Origin: Adenophora triphylla var. japonica
Lineage: Eukaryota; Streptophyta; Magnoliopsida; Asterales; Campanulaceae
Length of the DNA: 64,000 nt
Reading direction: 5' to 3'
NCBI GenBank assembly: GCA_022495995.1
Contig: JAFEMH010000162.1
Coordinates: 1-64,000 of the forward strand
Both the position numbers and the translations under genes were made by a program. Below the pieces are notes generated by a model, which did no database searches, had not been told where the DNA came from, and saw only the letters and a list, made by a program, of their open reading frames with translations. The number at the start of each line of letters is the position of its first letter. The stretch's first letter is position 1. Shown piece by piece: positions 44,405 through 56,618 of this stretch.

Positions 44405-47380
44405 CTAAGCCTGATCATCATTAGTAAAGAGGTTATCTTGGTTGATCTCGGCTTCAGGGATTGTGATCTGCTCGGTTTGATCCTCCTCGGCCTCACCCTC
44501 CTCTCCATATGAAGCCTCATTGTCTTGAATCTTCTCGATTAGAGCATTGATGTCTTGAGAGTCGATGGGGGGAGGAATTGAAGCTGGGCGGCCTTCCCTA
44601 GCATCCTGAGTAGCTATGACCTTCAAGGTATTCTCTGAATATGGCACCAAGGCATGGCCGGACCGAGCAAGTTCATCATAGGCATCTTGGGAGATAAGAT
44701 GAGCAAGCAAGCCTACGTCAGAATTTAGTGTTGGTTCCAATAGTGCTTCTATAGCCAAATGGAGATAGTCATTAGAATACATAGCTAAGGCCTGCTTGAA
44801 AGCCGTGCTATCCTTAAACTTGGAGACTGCCTCAACAATTTTTGAAGGCAAGTCAGCCTCTAACTGTTTATACCGAGCATCTACATCCTCGACATTTCTC
44901 CCCAGCTCAGCTTAAATCCTTTCAATCTCAGCCTGCCCGGCCTTATGAGCCTCTTCGGCTTTAGCTTGGGCCTCTATGGCAATTTTCTCAGCTTCCTCGG
45001 CCTTTGCCCTGGACTCATTCTGTTCATCTACTTCAGCCCTCAAGGACTTTAGCAGCCCCACAACTTTAGCCACATCAACCTTATTATTCTCGATCTGTAT
45101 GTTGAGAGTTTGCTCTAGTTCGTTAGCAGCCTTGGTTTTTATGGCTGCATAAGTCGTGATGGTGGCAAGCTACATAGACAAGAAATCATCAGCAAAAGTT
45201 ACAAGTACTACAAAAATCGAGAATGGAAAAATAAAATGACGGGAAGGTTTACCTTGCTGAGAATAAGGCCCTTTCTGTTGGCCAAGTGCTCCCTGCTTGG
45301 CTGGGAGTCAATAAAAATATCGAGCAGGTCCTCATACATTGTTCGGTAGACGACAAGCTGAGCTAGCCTGAGTTTGGGGCCCTTCCTGGCCAGCACATCA
45401 AGCCCCTTGATGGTGGGGTAAATGACCAACTACTTGGCAACCACCTCGGCCTCGGCATAAGTTTTCACATGCCGGGCAGTGACCTCCTTAGAGGTAGACC
45501 CAGTAGAAACTCTTTTCGATGAAGGCTCCTCTGGAATGGCTTCAGTACTTGGCCTTTTCTGGCCAGGAGTCCTTTGGACGGTCTCTGGCTCCTCGGTATC
45601 AGCCAAACCGACCTGCCTTATGGCCTCCTCAGCTTCTGGGACAAGGGCCTATGAGCTATGCCCCTCCTCGACTTGGGCTTCTAGCCCGTTGTTGCCTTCC
45701 TCGGTGGATGTGCCAACACCCCCCCACCGGCTTCAAGGGCAGTGCCCCCGCGTCCTTGGGGGACAAAATTGTTTGACGATGAATGGCGTCATCCAGTCTT
45801 TTGTTTTTGGCCGAGGACCGAGAAGCCCTCCTCTTCAACTTCACCAGAGCTTGGGGACCAAGAATTTCTTCCTCCATGTTTTTTATTTGCTCCTCAGTTA
45901 AATCTGCAAAAGACGAGAAGGGACAGTTAATAAAATAACGAGGAAGGATAATTCAGCAAAACAAAAATTATACAAGTATGAAAAACGAGGAGATAGAAAA
46001 ATTTACAGCCGGGGACGCCATCCTTGGCAAGGCATTTGTCATCGTATAGTTTGTAGACATCACATTCATCGTGGAAAACTGGACCGGGTGCACCCTCCAG
46101 TGAGGAAATCTATTCCCTCTCATGACGGAGACGAGGGGGACCAAACCATCTAAGGGTCCAGGCATGATGTCGTCTTGTACGTAATATCTATAGTCAAGCT
46201 CGACCAACATAAGGTGCCTACCTCGGCAAACTGCCTCAATCTCTCAATGGCCACTCCACTCTGGCCTCCACACTTGCTCGGGCACACCTGCTGGCCTCCA
46301 CACTTGCTCGGGCACACTTGCTCGAGGGAGCAGCAAACTCTCAGCCTTGTCGGCTCTCCGCCCTTATAACATGATTGTTCTATCCAGAGACCTTGCTCGA
46401 TATGGGATAGATCAATTTGGGCTGGTTAGGGTCACTCCGTATCACCAAGATCCTAGTATCCTCTTTATAACTACCGGTGAAGAAGTGGTGGAAGGCAAAT
46501 TGACAAGGTTCAAAACCTAGACTGCGGCATAATACTATGAAGTCGGTGAGGAACCTCATGACATTGGCACCTAGCATGGTCGGGATAGCTTGCATGTCCT
46601 CCAGGAATTCACAAATGAAGGGGTCTAAGGGGAGACGCAGGCCGAGCTGGAACTTCTTGTAGAAAAAGTATACATAGTTTAAGGAGTACATGAAATCCTC
46701 CATTGCCCTCATATTTTATGGGGGCACCGGGAAAGTAGCTAAGTCGGTACTCATCCCTCGACACCCCGTACTTGGAGTATACCTCCTCTATCATGGGCTC
46801 CCTGGCTCTAATGGGTTTGGGCCTATGGTTGTATACTCTACCTCGGTTGGACCTCCCTCGTCCTCTCCCTTGACCTCCATATTGGGCTCCCTCAGTGAAT
46901 GTATTTACGATCCTCCCAGAGGTTGAGGGACCAATATAACAAACAATGTTACTTCCTCTTCCCGTCATGGCTGCACAAATAAAAGAACAAGGGTCAAAAA
47001 TTTGGCCAAGGAAAACTTAGAGACGAGGATGAGGAAGCATCCCTCCCCGTCCTAACAATTAAAACCGAGGAGGGATCTTTACCCAACAACGGAGGGCGCT
47101 CCAAATGGTCAGACTTCAAGTAATATAACTTGATATGGTCAAGGATCTCATTCCAACCGTGGAACAACACGACGTTTGGGGATTCAACGTCAAGTCGGTC
47201 AATCCTAAACCGACTAGGATATTGTACGTCAGTTCTAGGAGACTGGTACCTCGTCAGAATCTCTCGTATCTCGTTCAAACTCAAAATCATCCACGACCCA
47301 TCAATTCTCTTATAAATCCTAAGGTTTTGGGTGTGGTAACAATATAAGGCATTTGGGTTGCTTCTCCAAGTATGGGCCAT
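44405..47380 (-). pseudogene. Antisense intron-containing gene of element E (Transposase_28-like)
   Basis: The minus-strand gene starts with Met at 47378-47380 (MAHTWRSNPNALYCYHTQNL). Exon 1 (47083-47380) is followed by an intron at 46971-47082 with GTAAAG donor and TGCAG acceptor. Exon 2 has a Gly/Arg-rich stretch (GGQGRGRGRSNRGRV), then LRLPLDPFICEFLED and FLTDFIVLCRSLGFEP, resembling the 'putative gypsy type transposon' family (Pfam Transposase_28). Further introns are at 45904-46006 (GTAAAT/TGCAG) and 45170-45252 (GTAAAC/TGTAG). The C-terminal part is a coiled coil rich in Glu, Ala and Lys (about 44880-45168), then a conserved SKFKDSTAFKQALAMYSNDY block and an acidic tail. Frameshifts (near 46700) and stops (near 45430 and 44912) break it. 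Function is unknown; antisense genes in this place are known from Tat-clade elements such as Grande. Confidence 0.72.
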
Positions 47381-47686
47381 GGCTACGAACGAGGAAGGAA
47401 CAAGATTGGTTCAAGAAAAGCTTCAAGAACACCAACAATGGCGGTATGAACAAAACCCACCAACAACAACACCAAAACCCAGAAATTCAAGAAATAAGGA
47501 GAAAATGAGAAAAGTTATACCTGACTTGATGATTTGTTGGTAAGAAACTCAAAGGAATCAAAGAGCACACTCCAGAAATCAAAGCACGAAATCAAGAACT
47601 CAAAAACAAATTTGCAGCTTTCCAACCTTATAGCCCTCTCTCAAACTCAAACAGTGATAAAAGAGTTCAAATGAGGAACATTTTGG

Positions 47687-47694
47687 CTTTTATA
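47687..47694 (-). promoter_or_regulatory. TATA box upstream of the antisense gene
   Basis: The minus strand reads TATAAAAG in a GGGTATAAAAGCC context, about 310 bp upstream of the antisense Met codon. It gives this gene a promoter independent of the LTR. Inferred from motif and position only. Confidence 0.55.
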
Positions 47695-47926
47695 CCCAGA
47701 TCTAAACGGGTATGGGTAAAAAACCGGGTTGAGGCGCCGTCTTCTTCCTTGGAATTAATGTTCTGGATAGTTCCCAAGAGGAATGTATCTTTAATAATGG
47801 GGCGTACTCCCCAATGTGTAATAACCGGCGGATAAAATGATTACACCTCGTGATTCGTGGAAACCCATTTGTATCCATTTAAGCCGAGGTAGAGCACCAC
47901 TTCCTGCTCGGCATAGCCGAGCTAGG

Positions 47927-47938
47927 AAGTCGGGGGCC
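47927..47938 (+). promoter_or_regulatory. Polypurine tract of element E
   Basis: AAGTCGGGGGCC ends 2 bp before the LTR start TGAATGG. Position and G-richness fit a gypsy PPT. Confidence 0.65.
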
Positions 47939-47940
47939 AC

Positions 47941-50102
47941 TGAATGGTATAAACCGAGTTACGAACGTGGGTCATGGCCGGACAAGGCCCAATGGATTGG
48001 GCCCAAAATATAATCCATACAAGTCTCAATTACGACAAAGGGAGTGGGCCTTCCCTACCTTTGCTCGTCGTTGATGGGGAAATCCCACTTGTAATAAAAA
48101 TACCTCGCAAGTGCACGAGTTATCGTGGTAGTAATATGCACTTGGCAAGGGTCGAATCCACAGGAATTTGTGAATCAATAACTTGACTTTCAACAGTGAA
48201 CAAACAAATAAAAAGAAGGGGGGTTTAGATTTGATTACTATTCCTACTTAAAACAAGAAATAAATAAAGCAAGTAAATTATTATCGAACACCAAGGAAGA
48301 AGGATCTACGTAATGGGATTCATGTATATCACACCAATATGTCAATCAATAATACAATCAATCATAGTTGGGGTTTCATCCTTTTTAGTAAAATTGAGCA
48401 TTCACACGTCCACAATTTAGTATTCTACAAATATTAGGTTTTCTTCAAAGTCACTTAATATTCAAGAACCCATTAAACTCTAGGATTAATAACCTATAAT
48501 TTTGGTTTGCAATCACTTGTCAAAAACTTGATTATATTCATTCAAAAGTTTAAATTACATGGATCGAACAATCACTTGTCAATCACACACACATATTTAG
48601 TTTAAAAACCAATCACATCTACACATGTGATTGTAGTTTAGAAAAATGAGATGAAGAACACTTTTGAAAAACCCAACCTTTGATTGATCACAAGATTAAT
48701 TAATATAAGGGATTGGTATACATTACCTCCATTTTGTAGAACAAGAAATTTAGCCACGCATGTTCATGAAGAACATCAATAAACCTTCAATAAATTGAAT
48801 AAATATTCAAAGGAAATCTTGAATAAAATCTTATAGATCTTGTTTACAACTAAAGACTTATGTTATGAGAAGGTAAAAGATATAAAACTATGGCTAGAGT
48901 TCTTCTATATATACTAAGGAAATAGAGAAGGGTCAAAATTAGGAAACTAGGGCCAAAAACCAAGTCTGAATAGGATTCTGCTAAATTGCCACGGAATTAC
49001 TTTGAGATGGATTTTAGTGACGGAATGGTGGGGGCGGGCGCTCCCCTTCCTTGGGGGAGACCGGACCCGATTTCCAGAAAGTTTCTGCCTTTTTGGAGCG
49101 GGGGTGTGCGCTCTCGTGAATTGTCGACTTGTACATTCCTCGACGAACGTCCGGAGGTTATAACGTATTCATACGGACTCCGATTGAGACGTGCCATATA
49201 TGGTTAGAAAGCTATCAACGAGTACTCTCCAATGGTAATGAATACTCAGGTAATATTCAACTTTGTCCTTCTAAAATTTATATTCTTTCCTCCTTTGCCT
49301 CTTCATTCTTGATTGTTCCTTTTCAAATCCTTTTATATCATATTCCGGGACTTTATCCTTCCATTCCCTGTACTTATAAACACTCTAAAAATATATTAAA
49401 TAACCCAAGGTTGATCACAAAATAGGTCTAAAGATGTGTCTTATGGATAGGTGAAAACACATCCATCAGTCGTGCCTTCTTGCCTTCTCTTCATTCCCAC
49501 TATGTCGACCTAGACATAGCAGAGCGTATATTGACTAAGGCATGGAATTCATAAATGCCGACAAGGCACCCTCTCATATGCCGAGCAGGACATCCAACAA
49601 GGCCGACCTAGGCCCCATTAGAAGACGTGAAGCTCATCCTCAGTTATCAACAAAGTGAGGAAATGGGCTTCCCTATCCTTACCCCTCTCTTCCCCGATAT
49701 CAACTCAGGCAGCATCATACGCCTAAGAGCATGCCTCCTAGGCAAATGGACAGAAGGCAGTTACCTAGTCTTACTCAAATAAGGATTGTGGATAGTTATA
49801 ATCCTACTAGGATTATAACCTACTCACACTCAAATTCCTATTCAACATGTACTCTACAATCCTATGCCTATAAATACAATCCATAATTTACACTATTTTG
49901 TTAACATATCTTTTGACTCTAAACTCTTGTCAATTGATTTCCCTCTCTAAACACAAATACTTACTCTCACGCCAGATGGCCTTCGCCGGTGAAGCCCCTG
50001 CTTAGTTTACGTGTTTGTTCTTCTTTTTCAGGCTATTCAATCATACAGGGTACAACTTGTCACTGGATTTGGGCTTATCCGAACGTTTTTGGCATCATCA
50101 CA
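47941..50102 (+). repeat. 3' LTR of element E, interrupted by a solo LTR
   Basis: Starts TGAATGGTATAAACC after the polypurine tract. After removal of 48072-49473 it is about 760 bp. The distal part has a TATA box (CCTATAAATAC, about 49867-49877) and the sequence GGCCTTCGCCGGTGAAGCCC near 49978, common near the ends of Tat-type LTRs. The likely end is GGCATCATCACA at 50102. That end is inferred because there is no 5' LTR for comparison. Confidence 0.7.
48072..49468. repeat. Solo LTR (1.4 kb) inserted in the 3' LTR of element E
   Basis: Begins TGATGGGGAAATCCC and ends ACACATCCATCA, with GTCGT on both sides (48067-48071 and 49469-49473). TG...CA ends, a 6-bp terminal inversion (TGATGG/CCATCA) and a 5-bp duplication fit a solo LTR left by LTR-LTR recombination. 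It contains CGCAAGTGCACGAG near its left end and no coding sequence. Orientation and family are undetermined. Confidence 0.8.
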
Positions 50103-51925
50103 TACAATTTTAGCCCCAAATCCGTCTCTAAATTTTTGACTAATTTGTGCCTCAATCTGCGATTTTGGGGTAAAACGATATATTTTTCTAAAGTACAATG
50201 ATTTTTGTGAAAGAAAAAAGTAAAATGCTAAAATGAAACACGTTTGAAAGTGTAATGGATGAAAATGAAATTTGACTGAAAGAAAGGGAGGTAAGGAATT
50301 TTTGTTGTGAGTGTATTAAGTGGGTTCTACTAACATTTTGGGTAAGTAATATTTTTTTTTAAATTCCTAAAAGAAAAAATTTGAACCATTTATTATGAGA
50401 TGAAGGAAGTATACATTTTCACATGTAATATTGGGAAAAATTGCTTTTTCTTAAAAATTTGGAAAAAAAAATTATATGGCAAAAGGAAACTCCAAAATTT
50501 GTTGTGTCGTAATAGAATTTTGATATGAAACATATTTTCTCCATTTCACTAAAAGTTATACTATCTTTTTATTTTTTTGGATATTTTACCAAAAATTACA
50601 TTTTATTAAAATAAAAACTTTATAATACTTCTTTATTTAATGGATCCATTTGAATAATCATAATAATTATAAAATTATTATTTTCTAACCTTTTTTCTAC
50701 CTCAATTTTCATATTTATAATACTTATGCCATTTTCATTGTCAAAATCTTAGAAAAAATCAATTTTTTCCTAAAAGTTAAGAAAAACTAGTTTTAGAATT
50801 AAAACAAATCAACGCATAAATGGGTGAAAAAATAAATCGTGCAATTAAGCTAAAAATTGGAATTATCGTTTAACGTCGCATTCGCTTCCTCTCAGTTGAA
50901 TCCCATTGATCTGATGCAATTGAATAAGCCATAATAGATGATGGTTGACGAGATGCCAGGAAGCAGTTCAAGAACAGTGGAAGCAAATTGTTTGGCCATA
51001 TCGTGTGAAAATCTAGGGAAAAACACATTTTCCTAATGATTAGGAAATACTTGTTTTTAAATGCGCAGTGACATTTTTGTAAATAAGTAGAACTTCGTGC
51101 GTGGTTGCATTATTGTAAATAACTAAATCTTCGTGCGTTGGGTACATGACCAACAAACCTTCTGGATATCAAGTTCAAAGGGTTTGGGATAAAAATATTA
51201 AAGCCTTCTATATATGAATTAACAAGCATATTTGGAAAAGGTCATATAACAACAAACCTTCTAGATATCAACATTAAAGGTTTCTGGATATCAATATCAA
51301 AGCCTTCGGGATATGAATTAACAAGGACATTTGAACAAGACAATGTCAACAAAACATTTGGATATTCAGAAGGCTTCAATATTTATGTACCCAGGCAAGA
51401 CAAGGAAAATGAGGAGCAAGAAGACCAGGAAGCCCAGGCACGGTAGTGCTTGTTGTTAAACATGACAATACATGATTTGGCAGACGGGACAGATGCTTCG
51501 GCGCAAGATGCAAGACCGTGCAAGAGATAAAGCTGCTAGGCAGAAGCTAGATCGACTTGCAGGCCTTGCATAATTATTTGCACGCTCGTACAAGTTTGAA
51601 GGCTCGTCCGTGCATCGGGTTTTGGAGTAATACTATGACTCTTATTTTAATTGTCAGTTTTGAACAATTTAATTAAGGAATTTTGGTATTTATTTTATTT
51701 GGGATATCTTAGTATTATTATTGTCTCTTTCTCCTTAATTCTTTGGAACTAAAAGTACTCAATTAGGGTTTTTGGAAAATATAACTTTTAATAATATTAT
51801 TTTATTGAGATTGCAGTTTGCATCTTGTGGGTCTAATTCCAAAAGTCGTTGGCTTGTTCAAAACCTAACTCCATTGTTGGTTTAGGTCGATAATCTTTTC
51901 GATAGATTATTCGATCCTTGGAAGA
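50103..51925. other. AT-rich non-coding stretch, probably including the LTR/leader of gypsy D
   Basis: No protein similarity. Between 51150 and 51330 a segment with AACAAACCTTCTGGATATCAA and GATATGAATTAACAAG recurs two to three times with variation. From about 51480 the sequence may be LTR and leader of element D, which starts its gag at 51926. I could not find a clear LTR boundary or PBS. Confidence 0.4.
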
Positions 51926-52255
51926 TGGCTGAAAACAACGGTAACAATAATGACACCAACACATATTTGCTCGCGGCTATTTAAGACTTACAACGATCGA
52001 TGGATCAAGTTGTGGAAGGAGTAAAAAACTTGCAGATTGGTGTCAACCCGAGGTAACTGGCAGGGGCTCGAGTAGTACTTGTCGGACACGTGGACATCCC
52101 TCCAAACGTGATCCGCCGATTGAAGGAGCAGATTTGGATTCAGAGGGAGAAGGTGACTTTGTACATGCACCTTTAGATAAATATTAGAATATTAAATCAG
52201 ATCTAACCCTCTTTACATGAGAGTTAGATATGGAGGAATTTTTGGATTGGCTATC
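51926..52255 (+). pseudogene. gag: Gypsy D gag, 5' part, split by element B
   Basis: Met at 51926 (MAENNGNNNDTNTYLLAAI) is followed by a stop, then by DPPIEGADLDSEGEGDF in another frame and by MEEFLDWLS at the insertion point. FLDWLS is the start of a Retrotrans_gag-type domain. It continues after element B at 63270 as SKVENI. The old, decayed state contrasts with the well-preserved element B inside it. Confidence 0.78.
52251..52255. repeat. Target-site duplication of element B, left (CTATC)
   Basis: CTATC precedes the left LTR directly and recurs at 63270-63274. It falls in the D gag codons for Leu-Ser. Confidence 0.9.
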
Positions 52256-54018
52256 TGTGAATGTGGTGCCCAAATTATATTTTTGTGTTTTGATTTGGAT
52301 TCACTTGAGTTTGAAAACATCCGGTTTAATTTGAAAAACGGAGTCGCCACGCCATTTTGATTTCCTCAAAATTTTGAAAAAAAGGAATTAGGGTTCGAAG
52401 GTTAAGTTACCCCTTGGGAAGAACGGATCGTTGTTCACCCAAGGTGCCTTACCGAAGCAAGTCTCCCAAGATTCCATTTTTCGTGCTTGCTTGTGTGCTT
52501 TCTTGTGTGCATGTGTTTAAAAGAGGGGGGGGGGAATGTTCGAAGTTGTCTTCCGGACGTATAAACCATTTAGTTGGTTATCGCTCGGGATTCCTTGGAT
52601 TTTTATATGTTCGGGACTTTGATCCCGCCTTCATCTTGGACTTGTGATCATCACTATTTGACCTTGGGTCATGTGTGATCGAGAGAAGGACTCTCTTTTA
52701 TGGTCCAAGGATGAGGTCCTTTAGAAAGGAATGACCTTAGCCCATCAATCCTACACCTTGAGACGATTGAGCTTGTGTAGGGACTACTATACTCGTCTCA
52801 AGTGATAATCGGAGATATAGGGTTCAAGGCTTATTCATTTCTAAAGGGATTATGGCATCTTTAAGTGGGAGAAATGATGTAAAGATAGGACCTTTACACC
52901 ATCTCACTCCAAGAGATGCTCCCAATACCAATGAGGACTAGGGAATGCATGTTTAGGATAAAAATGACATTTTTAATGAAAAGATGACATTTTAAGTGCA
53001 AAGGATGCTATTTTGTTCGCAAAGGATGCTTTTTGATGTTAAAGAAATGATCTTTAATGCAAAAGATGCGACCTTTGTATAAAAAAGGGTTTTAGGTGTA
53101 AAGGATGCACCTTTAATGTAAAGAAAACATTTTTTAAGTGCAAAGGATGCAACTTTATTTATGAAAATGACATATTATGTGCAAAAGATGCATAAAGATA
53201 TCATTTTGAGAGCAAAGGATGCTACTTTAATGCAAATATGTCATTTTTGGATGCAAAGGATGCAACTTTATATGTAAAGATGGTGTTTAAGTGCAAGGGA
53301 TGCTACTTTTCACATCACCATGTGAGAGATCCACCCTAGAACAAGCCTTTTATGAGGTCTTATTTGTTCATCCTTGGGTTGGATCCTCCATGGATCCTAT
53401 GTGATGAGGGAAAAGGGGATATATGATTAAAGATAGTATCTTTAATGACAATGTACCAAATACCAAGAAATATATAGCAATATGTAAACGCAGGGAGCAA
53501 GTATATCATATAAAACAAGTATAATGCAAGGTAAAGGGTAAAAGAGGTTACCAATGGTGGTGTCCTCTTGCTCTTGGAAGCTTGCCTAGGAAATGGACCA
53601 ACTTTGGGAGGTTTTGGTGAGGAGGGAGGTGGTTTTTGTCACTCTCAGCTCACTGGATTTTCGTAGTTGTATTTTGGCAGAGTTCCAATGCTGAAAACTG
53701 TCTTACAAAATGGGTAGAGGAGGCCTCTATTTATAGGCAGTCTGGTGACAGCCAATGAAGCCGTGCGGCTAGGAGTTCTCTCCTAATGCAGCCGTGCGGC
53801 ATTATCCCCAATGACTCAGCATACTTCTAGAATCATGCAAGGTGGCCTTTCTAGAAGGGTTTTATATTAAAGGAAAACGTGGTTTTTTAATTCCAAGTAA
53901 TTCCTTCATCCCTCGGAAGGTTCGGAACAGTTCCCGAATTGCTCCTGAACTTTAGGAAAGTCCGGGGAATTGCCGGGAAATTTAACCGGAAGGCATGAGC
54001 CAGATTTGGGTACTTACA
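52256..54018 (-). repeat. 3' LTR of element B (1763 bp)
   Basis: Starts TGTGAATGTGGTGCCC and ends GGGTACTTACA in plus reading. It contains the PBS-like ACGGAGTCGCCACG (near 52338), GCAAAGGATGCA repeats (52970-53300) and a minus-strand TATA box at 53727-53736. It is followed by CTATCAAAGGTAG (54019-54031), which is identical to the genomic flank after the other LTR. Confidence 0.93.
53727..53736 (-). promoter_or_regulatory. TATA box of element B, 3' LTR
   Basis: CTATAAATAG on the minus strand, same context as 9431-9440 and 62978-62987. From this LTR it would direct transcription outward to the left. Confidence 0.6.
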
Positions 54019-54021
54019 CTA

Positions 54022-55638
54022 TCAAAGGTAGCCCCAGAGCGCCAGGTGCAACTTCTCAGGCCAGTCATGATCACGGGTGGCCATTTTCAGGATGATCCGC
54101 TCGAGCGTCTTATTAGCAGCTTCCACGACTCCGTTAGTCTGAGGTCTGTATGGGGACGACTTGTGGCGAGTGATTCTGAATTCTGACAGCAATCTATCGC
54201 AGTCCCCTTCAAAGTGCGACCCATTATCTGAAATGACCTCATTGGGCACTCCATATCTGCACATAATGTTTTCTTTGATAAACTGGGCCACCTTCTTGGA
54301 AGTGAGGACCTTGTAAGACTTCGCCTCTACCCACTTTGTGAAGTAGTCGACTGCTACTAACACGAATTCTTGCCCATTGCTTCCTGTCGAGGCTATCTTC
54401 CCCATCACGTCAATACCCCAAGTTGCGAACGGCCAAGGAGTCGTCATGCAGTACAGGTCGTGAGGCGGGAGATGGTTGAGGTTGGCAAACCGTTGGCATT
54501 TGTCGCACGCTCGGACATGCTGGACACAGTCTGTCTCCATGGAGATCCAATAGTAACCCATTCTGAGGATCACTTGCATCAATGCTCTGGCATTCATATG
54601 AGGACCGCAGGGACCATTGTGGACTTCGGTCATCAACTCTCTGGCTCTTTCTTGGGTGACACACAGGAGGAGTGGTCCCTGGTACCTCTTCTTGTACAGG
54701 TCGCCTCCTAAAATGACATAATGGGAGGCCAACCTTTTCAGGGCTTGCAAGCTTTTGGCTTTGATGCCTTCTTTCGGTCTACCTTCTTCATCTCTAAAGG
54801 CTGACTCTCCATCTTTGAGGAATTGGTAAATTTGACTGTACCAGGGTTCCTTGATAGACTCGGGTCCCAAGTCTACTTTACAACGAAAAATTGGGGCTTC
54901 TCTTCTACCCACTTTGAAGGGTTTTATTGCCTTTCCCTCGGGGATCTCTACCAGTGAGGCTAGAGTAGCTAAGGCATCTGCGAATCTGTTCTTCTCCCTT
55001 GGCAGGTAATGGAAGGTCACTTCTCTGAACTGCTCAGTCAACTCCTCCATGTAGGCATGATACCGCTGAAGATTAGGATCCACAGTCTTCCACTTGTTGG
55101 AGACCTGGTTGATGATCAAGGCTGAGTCTCCATAAACTTCGAGCTCCTTGACATTCCTCTCTAGGGCAGCTTCTAAACCAGCGATGCAGGCTTCATACTC
55201 AGCAACATTGTTCGTGGCAGGGAAGTTCAACTTGATGGCAATTGGCGTGTGCTCATCTTTCGGGTCGACCAGTAGCATCCCTACGCCATTTCCTCTCTTG
55301 TTAGCAGCCCCGTCAAAGAAAAGCTGCCATCGGCTTTCAGGCTCGACTACAAAGATCCCTTCATCTGGGAATTGGGGTTCAGGCCCGCGATCCTCATTAC
55401 TAGGAAAATTTGCCAGATGGTCTGACAATGCTTGACCCTTGATGGCCTTTCTCGTCACATAGTTGATGTCATACTCAGCCAAGAAGAAGGACCACTTTGC
55501 TAGACGCATCGAGAGGGAAGGCTTGTCAAAGATATACTTGATAGGTTCCATTTTCGAGACCAAATTCACAGGGTGGGCTTGCATGTAGTGCTTCAGCTTA
55601 CCGACTACCTGCACTACCCCGCACAAGTCTTTTCTCAT
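54022..55638 (-). pseudogene. pol: Element B pol: second RNase H and integrase, C-terminally truncated
   Basis: 538 codons open on the minus strand. Residues 1-75 end the first RNase H and connection (KWSFFLAEYDINYVTRKAIK). An archaeal-type RNase H at about 103-228 keeps its acidic residues (D109 in FFDGAANKRG, E148, D171 in YGDSALII, D221 in RFADAL). Integrase has an HHCC zinc motif (H340, H347, C378, C381) and a DDE core (D431 in VDYFTKW, D471 in ISDNGSHF, E506 in NGVVEAANK, giving a D-35-E spacing). The product stops at ALWGYL, about 30 residues past the catalytic Glu, losing the C-terminal domain. The last two codons and the stop come from foreign flank sequence. It is one frame off from the upstream RT part (frameshift near 55640). 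Confidence 0.9.
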
Positions 55639-56003
55639 GCTGAGTAATTGAGCTCACTCCCCTGTAGCTTCCGGCTGACAAAATAAATGGCATTCTCTAC
55701 CCGAGAGTCTTTCTTTTCTTGAGCAAGCATAGCCCCAACTGCCGTATCAGTGACAGTGAGATAGAGCAGAAGAGGTTTCTGTCTATGTGGGGGGCATAGC
55801 ACCGAAGGATGTACTAAGTACGCCTTGATCTGGTCAAAGGCATCCTGGCATTCCTCGGTCCATTCCTTGTCTACATTCTTCTTCATGAGCTTGAAGATGG
55901 GCTCGCACATAGTGGTCAACTGGTTGACGAAGCGGCTGATATACTGTAGTTTGCCCATAAAGCTTTTGACTTCTGTCTGGGTTCGAGGTGGCCTCATGTC
56001 CAT
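55635..56003 (-). pseudogene. pol: Element B pol: RT thumb, connection and first RNase H start
   Basis: Open minus-strand segment with MRPPRTQTEVKSFMGKLQYI, FVNQLTTMCEPIFKLMKKN, then LLLYLTVTDTAVGAMLAQEK and ENAIYFVSRKLQGSELNYS, the usual start of gypsy RNase H. A TAG precedes it near 56031 and a frameshift follows near 55640, separating it from 54022-55638. Confidence 0.85.
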
Positions 56004-56120
56004 AATGGCTTTGATTTTTCGGGGATCGACTTAGATACCTCGCTCCGTGACCATATACCCGAGCACTTTTCCCCTTGTCACTCCGAAGGTGCATTTGGCA
56101 GGGTTTAGTCTCATAGAATG

Positions 56121-56618
56121 TTATCTCAGCCTCTCAAAGAACTTTCGCAGGTCAATAAAATGTTGTCCGTCTTCGCCTTTGGAGTGGATTATCATGTCGT
56201 CAACGTAGACCTCAATCTCCTTGTGGATCATGTCATGAAAAAGCGTGGTCGCTGCCCTCTGGTAAGTAGCCCCGGCGTTCTTAAGCCCAAATGGCATCAC
56301 TGTATAGCAGTATGTTCCCCACGGTGTGGTGAAGGCTGTCTTTTCTTGGTCCTCCTCGGTCATCTTGATCTGGTTGTAGCCTGCAAAGCCAACAACAAAG
56401 GATTTGACTTCGTAGTTGGCAGTGGAGTCCACCAAGATGTCTATGTTTGGCAAGGGGTAGTCGTCTTTAGGGCTGGCTTTGTTCAGATCCCGGAAATCTA
56501 CACAGCAGCGTACCTTCCCATTGGCTTTGGTTACGGTCACGATGTTGGATAAACACGTCGGATATTCGATGACCCTGATGAATCCTACCCGCAGTAGCTT
56601 CTCAATCTCTTCTTTGAC
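56121..56618 (-). pseudogene. pol: Element B pol: reverse transcriptase core
   Basis: VRCCVDFRDLNKASPKDDYP, FVVGFAGYNQIKMTEEDQEK, then VMPFGLKNAGATYQRAATTL and the catalytic YVDDM (near 56192-56206). The normally conserved FMDGFAGYNQI motif reads FVVGFAGYNQI, so its catalytic Asp (in M-D-G) appears replaced by Val. The ORF ends at a stop near 56121 just after the finger/palm region. RT copies element RNA into DNA; this copy looks defective. Confidence 0.85.

Larger units (their letters stand above)
37126..50102 (+). mobile_element. Element E: decayed Tat-clade Ty3/gypsy retrotransposon
   Basis: Plus-strand gag, protease, RT, RNase H, a second RNase H and integrase occupy 37239-43474. A tandem array follows, then an antisense intron-containing gene (44405-47380), a polypurine tract (47927-47938) and a 3' LTR (47941-50102). 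The second RNase H before integrase and the antisense gene downstream of pol are features of the Tat clade. No 5' LTR was found; the gag starts about 110 bp after the TRIM-like element. Many in-frame stops are single transitions, as in an old methylated copy. It is interrupted by a MITE and a solo LTR. Confidence 0.85.
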
